Assembly: GCA_964629765.1 (NCBI GenBank)
Contig: CAZVTK010000020.1
Coordinates: forward strand, 1-45,630
Direction: 5' to 3'
Source of the DNA: RCIO01 sp964629765
Lineage (GTDB): Bacteria > Pseudomonadota > Alphaproteobacteria > Rhizobiales > Rhizobiaceae
DNA: 45,630 nt
The notes under the pieces are model-generated. The model saw only the letters and a program-made list of their open reading frames with translations, searched no databases and was not told where the DNA came from. The position numbers were made by a program, and so were the translations under genes. Shown in pieces: positions 8,101-14,362 of the stretch; position 1 is the first letter of the stretch; each line of letters begins with the position of its first letter.

Positions 8101-8771
8101 AAGCGGCAGCGGGACCGGCACCGGAGCTTTCCACCCTGTTTCGCGGCGCGGTAGCCGACATCGAGGCGGTGCGGCTGCTGGAGCCGCTGCCCGAGACGGC
8201 GGACGAAGCCTGCGCCGTCGCCGCCGCGCTCGGCGCCGCCGGAAGCGCCGTCCGCCTCGGCGAAACCGCGACCGAGGCCGAGGCCAAGCGCCTGTCGGAC
8301 GAGGGCGAGATGGCGCGCGCCCGCATCCTGCATTTCGCCACGCACGGCCTCGTGTCGGGCGAATTGAAGGGGCTGGCCGAACCGGCCATCGTCATGACGC
8401 CGCCGGCGCAGGCGTCGGCCGGGGATGACGGCCTGCTGACGGCGTCCGAGGTGAGCCTGCTCAGGCTCGACGCCGAGTGGGTGATCCTGTCGGCGTGCAA
8501 CACGGCTGCCGGCGAAGCGGGCGGCGAGGCGCTGTCGGGGCTCGCCCGCGCCTTCTTCTATGCCGGCGCGCGCTCGCTGATGGTGTCGCACTGGCCGGTG
8601 GCGTCCGACGCCGCCGTGCGGCTCGCCACCGGCGCCATCGCCGCCGTCGCCGCCGAGCCGGCCCTGTCGCGGGCGGAGGCGCTGCGGCGCGCCATGGCCG
8701 CCGAGATCGAGGCGGGCGGACGCCGCGCCGACCCGGCCAACTGGGCGCCCTTCATCATCGTCGGCGGCTGA
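5136..8771 (+). CDS. Exported TPR-repeat CHAT-domain (caspase-like) protein
   Basis: A 1211-residue protein. The start at 5136 follows GGGGGAGCGCCG and begins a signal peptide (hydrophobic Ala-rich core, cleavage near residue 32), which an upstream start would bury. Residues of about 40-560 hold many tetratricopeptide repeats of the A..A...YR.AL..R kind, followed by a helical region. The C-terminal 350 residues or so are a CHAT domain, a clan CD caspase-like fold. The catalytic pair is present: His1070 in HFATHG and Cys1121 in LSACNT, with the downstream GLARAFFYAGARSLMVSHW block. CHAT proteins are putative or proven cysteine proteases, often in defence or cell-death circuits. An exported one should act outside the cytoplasm. 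No partner gene is adjacent; target unknown. Confidence 0.92.
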   Translation: MNFFRLHGIGELATLRAALLAGAAFAAAPAAAQDAIDPRPAEIQNLIDDERPVQAERVARAALAEAQAALSAQALVTADFHRFLGDALYAQRKFAEAEPHFREALALRERYLGEHADTAVSAADLAYTLRQLGRLEEAEPFYRKALDIRIAVLGATDPETARSWQRLARLVDQRGDHLRAAGLMDEALAAGRVAFAADDPVLVEWIVERAAMLHDGGDLEGAEAGYREALRLAAAGIVDTDGATAGTAMAGLANLLAATGRPGEAEEMYRGALAARERAHGPVHANVASVLEGLGRLYERTGRYAQALPVYRRAVTIRDTVSGDFNPASAENLFRVGTVLMALDRPAEAERPFRRALTIRETLSGPQSRPVADVLRALAGAARAQDRLAEAENAYRRVLAIDEATLPPDHPYIAFDLMLLGILYSGQQRFAEARPLLERAVAVVEASEAAKSIRPTARAALASLLFAEGDADGAADLTQRSLEDMRAERGEVRETADLEVAMAQIRLKQRRLDDAERHARAAGAIYARVQPGSRAHIRVSTLRGEVAAQRGDLPGALALFREVLERLEAAYGADHPETAMALFDLGRTLFASGDFPAAARALEHGTALVERVAAVDAATAFAARTGNVEDQAVARGAVFDGLVKTYDRLSGADGAGGEAIGEAVGEKAFLIAQRVIESQAAQALAQMAARQAAGSGELAGLARDRQDAVARWRRADAKLTAALAVAPASRDAQAVAALRADLDAADAAIVAIDARLADAFPDFAALQKPAPIDFEAVRDGLGDNEVLLFFADTGAFGGADWETYLWAVPKRGAPRWVKLPRPTGDLLAAVRELRSLMGVASEARGATPLAPGAGADRPARVLRAAHALYGATLAPVADMIAGRELVVVPSKRLSGLPFHMLVEALPADDASDRWREAGWLARSHAITVLPSVAALKAAGAPDPSTDTPAPYLGFANPLLTGRDGADRRAFGRESCPELEPLPPVEVGVEAAAGPAPELSTLFRGAVADIEAVRLLEPLPETADEACAVAAALGAAGSAVRLGETATEAEAKRLSDEGEMARARILHFATHGLVSGELKGLAEPAIVMTPPAQASAGDDGLLTASEVSLLRLDAEWVILSACNTAAGEAGGEALSGLARAFFYAGARSLMVSHWPVASDAAVRLATGAIAAVAAEPALSRAEALRRAMAAEIEAGGRRADPANWAPFIIVGG

Positions 8772-8774
8772 CGG

Positions 8775-9233
8775 CTACTGGCAGACGTCGACCCACATCG
8801 CGCCGGTCAGCGCCGCCATGCGCTCCGGCGCGATATGCACCGCCGAATTGGTGGCCCCGGCGGCGGGAACGACGATGTCGAAGCGCTTCAGCGACACGTC
8901 GCAATAGACCGGCAGGGGCGTCGCAAGGCCGAAGGGGCAGACGCCGCCGACCGGATGGCCGGTCAGCGCCGCGACCTCGTCGGCGCCCAGCATGCGCGGC
9001 TTGCCGGAAAAGGCGTCCTTGAACTTGCGGTTGTCGAGCCGCGCGGTGCCGGCCGCCACCACCAGCATGGCCTCTTCGCCGGCGCGCAGGCAGATCGTCT
9101 TGGCGATCTGGGCCGGCTCGACGCCATGCGCGGCGGCTGCGAGCTCGACCGTGGCCGAGCTCTGCTCCGTCACGATCACGGCGATGTCGGGGGCCTTTTC
9201 GGCAAAGAAGGCGCGGACGGATTCGAGGCTCAT
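8775..9233 (-). CDS. YbaK/ProX-type aminoacyl-tRNA deacylase domain protein
   Basis: 152 residues forming a single YbaK/EbsC (ProXp) domain, which hydrolyses mischarged aminoacyl-tRNAs in trans. Markers are the KTICLRAGE strand (conserved Lys), the TARLDNRKFKDAF stretch and the family motif GHPVGGVCPFGL. The exact substrate (Cys-tRNA-Pro, Ala-tRNA-Pro or another) cannot be read from the motifs alone. Its end lies 3 bases from the end of the convergent CHAT gene. It is 43 bases downstream of the FAD monooxygenase gene on the same strand, so the two may be co-transcribed. Confidence 0.9.
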   Translation of the reverse strand: MSLESVRAFFAEKAPDIAVIVTEQSSATVELAAAAHGVEPAQIAKTICLRAGEEAMLVVAAGTARLDNRKFKDAFSGKPRMLGADEVAALTGHPVGGVCPFGLATPLPVYCDVSLKRFDIVVPAAGATNSAVHIAPERMAALTGAMWVDVCQ

Positions 9234-9276
9234 GGCGCCGGCCTAGCCGATGGCGGCGCCGCGAGCAACCGGGCTC

Positions 9277-10536
9277 TCAGATCGCCTCGCCGCGCAGCAG
9301 CCGCGGCGATTCGGCCGAACCGGCGGCCTGCGCGATGAAGAACTCCTTCAGCCGCGGCATGCGCTCGACCATGCCGAGGCCGAGGCTGCGCAGCGCCCTG
9401 AGCGGGCCGATGTCGTTGGAGAACAGCCGGTTCAGCACGTCGGTCGTGGCGCCCATGCGCACCGTGTCGAAGCGCCGCCACATCTGGTAGGCTTCGAGCA
9501 CGTCGAGCCCGCCTATGTCGCGGCCGAGACGGTCGGCCTCGACCACCACTTCCGCCAGCGCGGCCGCGTCCTTGAAGCCGAGGTTCAGCCCCTGCCCGGC
9601 GATCGGATGGATGCCGTGGGCGGCGTCGCCCGCCAGCGCGAAGCGCGGCTTGACGAAATCGCGCGCGAGAAGCAGGCCGAGCGGCCAGGCGCGGGGCTTG
9701 TCGAGCACCTCGATCTCGCCGAGCTTCAGGCCGAAGCGCAGCTCCAGCTCGGCCTCGAACACCAGCGGATCCTCGGCGACCAGCCGGTCGGCGTCGGCCG
9801 TGCGCTCCGTCCAGACGATGGACGAGCGGTGGCGCCCGCCCGCATCGGCGAGCGGCAGCCGGGCGAACGGTCCCGCCGGCAGGAAATGCTCCTCGGCGCG
9901 GCCGCCATGCGGGCGCTCATGGGCGACGGTGCAGACGATGCCCGACTGGCCGTACTGCCATTCGACGGTGCGGATGCCGGCCATGTCGCGCAGCCGCGAG
10001 CGCACGCCGTCGGCGGCGACGAGCAGCCGCGCGGCGAGCGACGCCCCGTCGGCAAGGTGGACGGCGACCGAGGCGCCCTGCGTCTCGAAGCCGGCGACGC
10101 CGACGCCCTCGACGAGGTCGATCTCCAGCTCGGCCGCGAGCCGCCGCAGCGCGCCGTTCAGCGCCCGGTTCTCGACCATGTGCGCGAAGGGCTCGCCGGG
10201 CGCGGCCTCGCCGCCGGCCCTGTCCCCAAAGGTGAGGATCGCCGGCCGGGCCGGATCGGTGGTGCGCGAATCGGTGACGACCATGTCGACGATCGGCTCC
10301 GCGCCGGGCCCGATCTCGGCCCAGGCGCCGAGCTGCTCCAGCATGTGCCGGGCTGCCGCGGCGATGGCCGAGGCGCGGCTGTCGCGCTGCCAGACGCCGG
10401 CGGTCGCGGCGTCGACCACGGCGACCGACAGGCCGGGCCGCGCCTGACGCAGCGCGACGGCGGTCGCAAGGCCCACATAGCCGGCGCCGGCTATGACGAC
10501 ATCCACACCCCGCCCGCTATCCTTGCCGCTTGCCAT
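9277..10536 (-). CDS. UbiH/UbiF/COQ6-family FAD-dependent monooxygenase
   Basis: 419 residues, typical for flavoprotein hydroxylases of ubiquinone synthesis. The N-terminus has the dinucleotide-binding GAGYVGLATAVAL loop. The middle has LLVAADGVRSRLR, the DG motif contacting FAD and NADPH. The C-terminal FALAGDAAHGIHPIAGQGLN is the GD motif that binds the FAD ribityl chain. It should hydroxylate the aromatic ring of a membrane-bound quinone precursor. Which ring position (UbiH, UbiF, UbiI or alphaproteobacterial UbiL/UbiM type) cannot be told from sequence by eye, so no symbol is given. It is divergent from tesB and upstream of the YbaK gene. Confidence 0.88.
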   Translation of the reverse strand: MASGKDSGRGVDVVIAGAGYVGLATAVALRQARPGLSVAVVDAATAGVWQRDSRASAIAAAARHMLEQLGAWAEIGPGAEPIVDMVVTDSRTTDPARPAILTFGDRAGGEAAPGEPFAHMVENRALNGALRRLAAELEIDLVEGVGVAGFETQGASVAVHLADGASLAARLLVAADGVRSRLRDMAGIRTVEWQYGQSGIVCTVAHERPHGGRAEEHFLPAGPFARLPLADAGGRHRSSIVWTERTADADRLVAEDPLVFEAELELRFGLKLGEIEVLDKPRAWPLGLLLARDFVKPRFALAGDAAHGIHPIAGQGLNLGFKDAAALAEVVVEADRLGRDIGGLDVLEAYQMWRRFDTVRMGATTDVLNRLFSNDIGPLRALRSLGLGMVERMPRLKEFFIAQAAGSAESPRLLRGEAI

Positions 10537-10649
10537 ATCCCGTCTCCTTGCGATGTTCCTCCTCGCCGCCGCCGGTGGCTTGACTTGCGGCGGCTTGACT
10601 TGGCGCCGCCCGCTCTTCAGGAAACGTCCATCGCCAAGCGGAGCAGCCC

Positions 10650-11525
10650 ATGTCCGGCGTCATGCAGGAACTCCTGGACATTCTCGACCTCGAGACGCTC
10701 GAACACAACCTGTTCCGGGGTCGCAGCCCGCAGACCGGCTGGCAGCGCGTCTTCGGCGGCCAGGTCATCGGCCAGGCCGTCATCGCCGCCCAGCGCACCG
10801 TCGACGCCGACCGGCCGGTGCATTCGCTGCATTGCTATTTCATGCGGCCGGGCGACCCGGCCGTGCCGATCATCTACGAGGTCGACCGCATCCGCGACGG
10901 CGCTTCCTTCACCACCCGGCGCGTGGTGGCGATCCAGCACGGGCATGCGATCTTCACGCTCTCGGCCTCCTTCCAGGTCGAGGAGCACGGCATGGAGCAC
11001 CAGATGCCCATGCCGCTCGACGTACCGCCGCCGGAAGCGCTGAAGAGCCAGCGCCAGCTTCTGGCCGAGACGACGAGCGAGGTTCCCGAATCCATCCGGC
11101 GCTTCTGGGCGCGCGAGCGGCCGCTGGAGATCCGCCCCGTCCATGTCGAGCATTATCTCACCCGCGACAAGCTCGAGCCGCGCCAGTATGTGTGGATGCG
11201 GATGGCGGGGCCGGTGCCGGACGACCGGCGGCTTCATTCGGCCATCCTTGCCTATCTGTCGGACATGACGCTGCTCGACACCGCCACTTTCGCCCATGGC
11301 CGCACCGGCTTCGACCCGGATCTCCAGATGGCGAGCCTCGACCACGCCATGTGGTTCCACCGGCCTTTCCCGCTCGACGACTGGCTGCTCTACGCGCAGG
11401 ACAGCCCCAACATGATCGGCTCGCGCGGCCAGTCGCGCGGCTTCCTCTACGCCCGCGACGGCCGGCTCGTCGCCTCCGTGGCGCAGGAAGGGCTGATCCG
11501 GCTGCGCACGCGGCCCGGAAAATAG
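10650..11525 (+). CDS. tesB: Acyl-CoA thioesterase II
   Basis: 291 residues, close to E. coli TesB, a double hot-dog enzyme that hydrolyses acyl-CoA to fatty acid and CoA. The N-terminal FRGRSPQTGWQRVFGGQV and SLHCYFMRPGD blocks are family signatures. The catalytic Asp/Thr/Gln set is represented by YLSDMTLLDTA, the SLDHAMWFHRP region and SVAQEGLIR. Met5 is an alternative start only four codons later. The gene precedes glnK-amtB, an order I recall from other rhizobia. The 225 bases between tesB and glnK contain a candidate sigma-54 promoter, so glnK is probably not simply an extension of the tesB transcript. Confidence 0.95.
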   Translation: MSGVMQELLDILDLETLEHNLFRGRSPQTGWQRVFGGQVIGQAVIAAQRTVDADRPVHSLHCYFMRPGDPAVPIIYEVDRIRDGASFTTRRVVAIQHGHAIFTLSASFQVEEHGMEHQMPMPLDVPPPEALKSQRQLLAETTSEVPESIRRFWARERPLEIRPVHVEHYLTRDKLEPRQYVWMRMAGPVPDDRRLHSAILAYLSDMTLLDTATFAHGRTGFDPDLQMASLDHAMWFHRPFPLDDWLLYAQDSPNMIGSRGQSRGFLYARDGRLVASVAQEGLIRLRTRPGK

Positions 11526-11644
11526 GCAAAACTCCAATTCAGCCTATTTATTGTGCAGTCGCTTGGCTGCGCCTGCCGTGCATTGTGCCCGCGCCTTGCG
11601 CATTCACCTTTCTTTACAATCGGTTAAGCCGTCCCCTCGGCAAC

Positions 11645-11660
11645 TGGCATCGTTCTTGAA
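11645..11660 (+). promoter_or_regulatory. Candidate sigma-54 (-24/-12) promoter for glnK-amtB
   Basis: TGGCATCGTTCTTGAA matches the RpoN consensus TGGCACG-N4-TTGCA with the critical -24 GG intact and the -12 element reading TTGA instead of TTGC. It lies about 90 bases before the glnK start codon. glnK-amtB operons are classic nitrogen-regulated NtrC/RpoN targets, which supports the call. The rest of 11526-11750 is AT-richer than average and holds no gene. I could not define an NtrC-binding palindrome with confidence. Confidence 0.6.
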
Positions 11661-11750
11661 TCACCCTTTGCACGCGCCGACCGGCAGCGCCAGCCGCCGG
11701 TGGTGTGACGTGAACGCGGGGGACCCGCACTGAGCAAAGGGTGAAACCTT

Positions 11751-12089
11751 ATGAAAATCGTGATGGCCATCATCAAGCCATTCAAGCTCGACGAGGTGCG
11801 CGAGGCGCTCACCGCGGTCGGCATCCAGGGCCTCACCGTCACCGAGGTCAAGGGCTACGGGCGCCAGAAGGGGCATACGGAGATCTACCGCGGCGCCGAG
11901 TACGCGGTGAGCTTCCTGCCCAAGATCAAGATCGAGGTCGCGGTGTCGACGGACCTCGTCGACAAGGCCGTCGAGGCGATCACCGGCGCGGCCAAGACCG
12001 GCCAGATCGGCGACGGCAAGATCTTCGTCTTCGGCATCGAGCAGGCCGTGCGCATCCGCACCGGCGAGACCGACACCGACGCGCTGTGA
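11751..12089 (+). CDS. glnK: Nitrogen regulatory protein P-II (GlnK type)
   Basis: 112 residues, exact P-II length. It is a trimeric signal protein that binds ATP/ADP and 2-oxoglutarate and, by reversible uridylylation, controls ammonium uptake and nitrogen regulation. The start MKIVMAIIKPFKLDEVREAL is canonical. The T-loop contains Tyr51 (GAEYAVSF), the uridylylation site. The B-loop TGQIGDGKIFV and the C-terminal RIRTGETDTDAL complete the nucleotide site. GlnK rather than GlnB is inferred from its position immediately before amtB, where GlnK plugs the channel in nitrogen excess. A GGGTGA ribosome binding site precedes the ATG. Confidence 0.95.
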   Translation: MKIVMAIIKPFKLDEVREALTAVGIQGLTVTEVKGYGRQKGHTEIYRGAEYAVSFLPKIKIEVAVSTDLVDKAVEAITGAAKTGQIGDGKIFVFGIEQAVRIRTGETDTDAL

Positions 12090-12103
12090 GCATCTCAGGG
12101 GTT

Positions 12104-13462
12104 ATGGAGAAGACAATGACTATCGCAGAAAAGATCGCGCCTTATGCGCGCCTGGCCCTGATGGCCCCGCTGGCGCTCGCCGCGCTCGGCACCGCCGCGC
12201 TTGCGCAGGAAGCCGCGCCCGAAGCTCCGGCCGAGGCCGTCTCGGCGATCAGCGCCGGCGACACCGCCTGGATGCTGGTCTCGACCATCCTCGTCCTGTT
12301 CATGATCCTGCCGGGCCTGGCGCTGTTCTACGGCGGCCTGGTGCGGTCCAAGAACGTGCTGTCGGTGCTGATGCAGTGCACCATGATCACCGCCGCGATC
12401 ATCGTGGTCTACGTGCTCTACGGCTATTCCTTCGCCTTCGGCGGCTCGGAAAGCGCCTATTGGGGCGGCACGGCCAAGATGTTCCTCGCCGGCGTCACGC
12501 CCGCTTCCGAATCCGGCACCATCCCCGAACTGGTGTTCGTCGCCTTCCAGATGACCTTCGCCTGCATCACGCCGGCCCTGATCGTCGGCGGCTTCGCCGA
12601 GCGCATCAAGTTCGGCGCGGTGATCCTGTTCGTCGTCCTGTGGGTCACCTTCGTCTATTTCCCGATCGCCCACATGGCATGGGACGCCAACGGCCTGTTC
12701 TTCGGCTGGGGCGCTATGGACTTCGCGGGCGGCACGGTGGTGCACATCAATGCCGGCATCGCGGCCCTCGTCGGCGCCGTCATGATCGGCAGGCGCGCCG
12801 GCTACGGCAAGGAGAACATGGCCCCGCACAATCTGCCCTTCACGCTGATCGGCGCCTCCATCCTGTTCGTCGGCTGGTTCGGCTTCAATGCCGGCTCGGC
12901 GCTGTCGGCCGGCGGCGGCGCGGCGCTCGCCATGATCAACACCTTCACCGCGACGGCCGGCGCGGTCATCGCCTGGGCGGTTGTCGAGAAGCTGGCGCGG
13001 GGCAAGGCTTCGATGCTGGGCGGCGCCTCGGGCGTCATCGCCGGACTGGTGGCGGTCACCCCGGCGGCCGGCTTCGTCGGCCCGGTCGGCGCGATCGTGC
13101 TCGGCGCGGTGGCCTCGGCGGTGGCCTACTACTTCGTGGCCGTGGTCAAGATCAGGCTGGGCTACGACGACTCGCTCGACGTGTTCGGCATCCACGGCGT
13201 CGCCGGCATCATCGGCGCGCTGGGGACGGGCATCCTCGCCTCGTCCAGCCTCGGCGGCGTCGGCTATGCCGAGGGCGTGAGCATGGGCGGGCAGCTCTGG
13301 ACCCAGCTCCTGGCCGTGCTCGTCACCATCGTGTGGTGCGGCATCGGCTCGGCGATCCTCTACAAGATCGTCGACCTCGCCATCGGCCTGCGCCCGACGC
13401 CGGAAGCCGAGTCCACCGGCCTCGACGTCACCTCGCATGGCGAAGTTGCCTATCATTCCTGA
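12104..13462 (+). CDS. amtB: Ammonium transporter AmtB
   Basis: About 452 residues. An N-terminal signal-like segment ending ALAQEA precedes about 11 membrane helices, as expected for Amt channels that recruit ammonium at the periplasmic side. Signatures are PGLALFYGGLVRSKNVLS, the pore His214 (GGTVVHINAG), the second pore His364 (FGIHGVAG) and the conserved Asp in WGAMDFAGG. The start at 12104 follows CAGGGGTT; an ATG at 12116 (MTIAEK) is an equally acceptable alternative. The earlier in-frame Met codons lie inside glnK and are not used. It lies 14 bases after glnK, in one operon. A rho-independent terminator follows at 13575. Confidence 0.95.
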   Translation: MEKTMTIAEKIAPYARLALMAPLALAALGTAALAQEAAPEAPAEAVSAISAGDTAWMLVSTILVLFMILPGLALFYGGLVRSKNVLSVLMQCTMITAAIIVVYVLYGYSFAFGGSESAYWGGTAKMFLAGVTPASESGTIPELVFVAFQMTFACITPALIVGGFAERIKFGAVILFVVLWVTFVYFPIAHMAWDANGLFFGWGAMDFAGGTVVHINAGIAALVGAVMIGRRAGYGKENMAPHNLPFTLIGASILFVGWFGFNAGSALSAGGGAALAMINTFTATAGAVIAWAVVEKLARGKASMLGGASGVIAGLVAVTPAAGFVGPVGAIVLGAVASAVAYYFVAVVKIRLGYDDSLDVFGIHGVAGIIGALGTGILASSSLGGVGYAEGVSMGGQLWTQLLAVLVTIVWCGIGSAILYKIVDLAIGLRPTPEAESTGLDVTSHGEVAYHS

Positions 13463-13574
13463 GGTTTCGGGCCTGACGCTTCGGGCCTGAGGTTTCGGGC
13501 GGGCGGCCGTCACGGCCGTCCGCCGCCTTCCTTTCACCCCATCCCGTCGTGGCGCAGCGATGCGCCACACCTCA

Positions 13575-13603
13575 AGGCCCGGAGCGATCCGGGCCTCTTT
13601 TTT
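13575..13603 (+). terminator. Rho-independent terminator after amtB
   Basis: A 9-bp perfect stem (AGGCCCGGA / TCCGGGCCT) with a GCGA loop is followed directly by C and six T residues. It ends the glnK-amtB transcript on the plus strand. The 110 bases between amtB and this hairpin also hold a short triple direct repeat of TTCGGGC(CTGA) at about 13465-13500 and a second GC-rich inverted repeat near 13503-13517. No gene is visible there. Confidence 0.85.
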
Positions 13604-13653
13604 CGTCCGGCGATGGAGAAAGGACGGCCCGCGCGGGCGCGGGCCGGAGGGCC

Positions 13654-14094
13654 TTACCAGATGCCGCGGTCGTCGCCCTTGCGGCGGGCCTTCTTGGCCG
13701 CCTTGCGCGCGGCGTAGCGCGCGTCGCGCGCGGCCTTCTGCTCGGCGAGCAGGGTGACCATCTTCTCGGCTTCCTCGATGCGCAGCATCTCGGCGAGCTT
13801 GTCTTCCTCGATCTTGCGCAGGCGGTCTTCCTCGGCCTTGCGCGCGGCCTCGAGCGCGAGGCGCTCTTCCTCGATCTTGCGCAGGCGGGCCTCTTCGGCC
13901 TCGCGCTCCTTGCGCTGCAATTCGCGCTCGGCCTCGCGGACCTCGCGAGCCTTGATCGTCTCCGAATGCCTGGCGCGGCGTTCCGCCAGATCGGGGTCGG
14001 TTGCAACCTTGCGCGCCTTCTCCAGCAACGCCTTGCGCGCTGCCATCGCGTCACCCTGGCGCTTCTGGAATTCGGGCCTTCTGTCTGCGAGCAT
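13654..14094 (-). CDS. Highly charged coiled-coil protein, probably DUF6481 family
   Basis: 146 residues from the ATG at 14094, which follows ACAGGACAAACG. A longer reading from 14193 is possible but has no ribosome binding site. The protein is almost entirely Ala/Arg/Glu/Lys, with heptad-like runs such as EEARLRKIEEERLALEAARK, so a long helix or coiled coil is expected. It ends in a basic tail (KKARRKGDDRGIW). The pattern near the N-terminus (FQKRQGDAMAARKALLEKAR) resembles small alphaproteobacterial proteins of family DUF6481. Function unknown. It is transcribed towards amtB and divergently from ftsK. Confidence 0.75.
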   Translation of the reverse strand: MLADRRPEFQKRQGDAMAARKALLEKARKVATDPDLAERRARHSETIKAREVREAERELQRKEREAEEARLRKIEEERLALEAARKAEEDRLRKIEEDKLAEMLRIEEAEKMVTLLAEQKAARDARYAARKAAKKARRKGDDRGIW

Positions 14095-14295
14095 CGTTTG
14101 TCCTGTGTTGGTCGCTACGGCGTCCGCGGCCGGGGCGCGATGCGCAGCGGGGCGGGCAGAAATCCTCGGGTAGCGGGATTCGACGGCGCACACATAGTTT
14201 CGAAGCGCCCCGGAAGCAAGGGGCGAAACGCCGGCGACGCCCTTTGCGCTGTCGCAAAACCGCCCGCCGCAACCGGTGTGCTCCCCCGCCCATGG

Positions 14296-14310
14296 TTAAT
14301 GTGCCCTTAA
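14296..14310 (+). promoter_or_regulatory. CtrA-type binding site upstream of ftsK
   Basis: TTAA-N7-TTAA followed by CC, and preceded by GG, is an exact match to the alphaproteobacterial CtrA box (TTAA-N7-TTAAC). It lies 53-67 bases before the ftsK start, in the 268-base region between the divergent coiled-coil gene and ftsK. CtrA is the master cell-cycle regulator, and ftsK acts in division and chromosome segregation, so the placement is sensible. Nothing else is evident in 14095-14362. Confidence 0.6.
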
Positions 14311-14362
14311 CCCTCGGACAATAGTCTCGCCGCGGACGCCGGCCCATGCGCCGTGTCCTGCA

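Noticed and set aside
5100..8591. Minus-strand open frame of 1163 codons opposite the TPR-CHAT gene
   Set aside because: Shadow of a high-GC gene: arginine/glycine/glutamine-rich, no domains, and fully overlapped by a well-supported gene on the other strand.
11560..11620. NtrC-binding palindromes before glnK
   Set aside because: TGC/GCA pairs occur (near 11570-11584) but spacing is 15 rather than 17 bases and the half sites are poor, so I did not list them.
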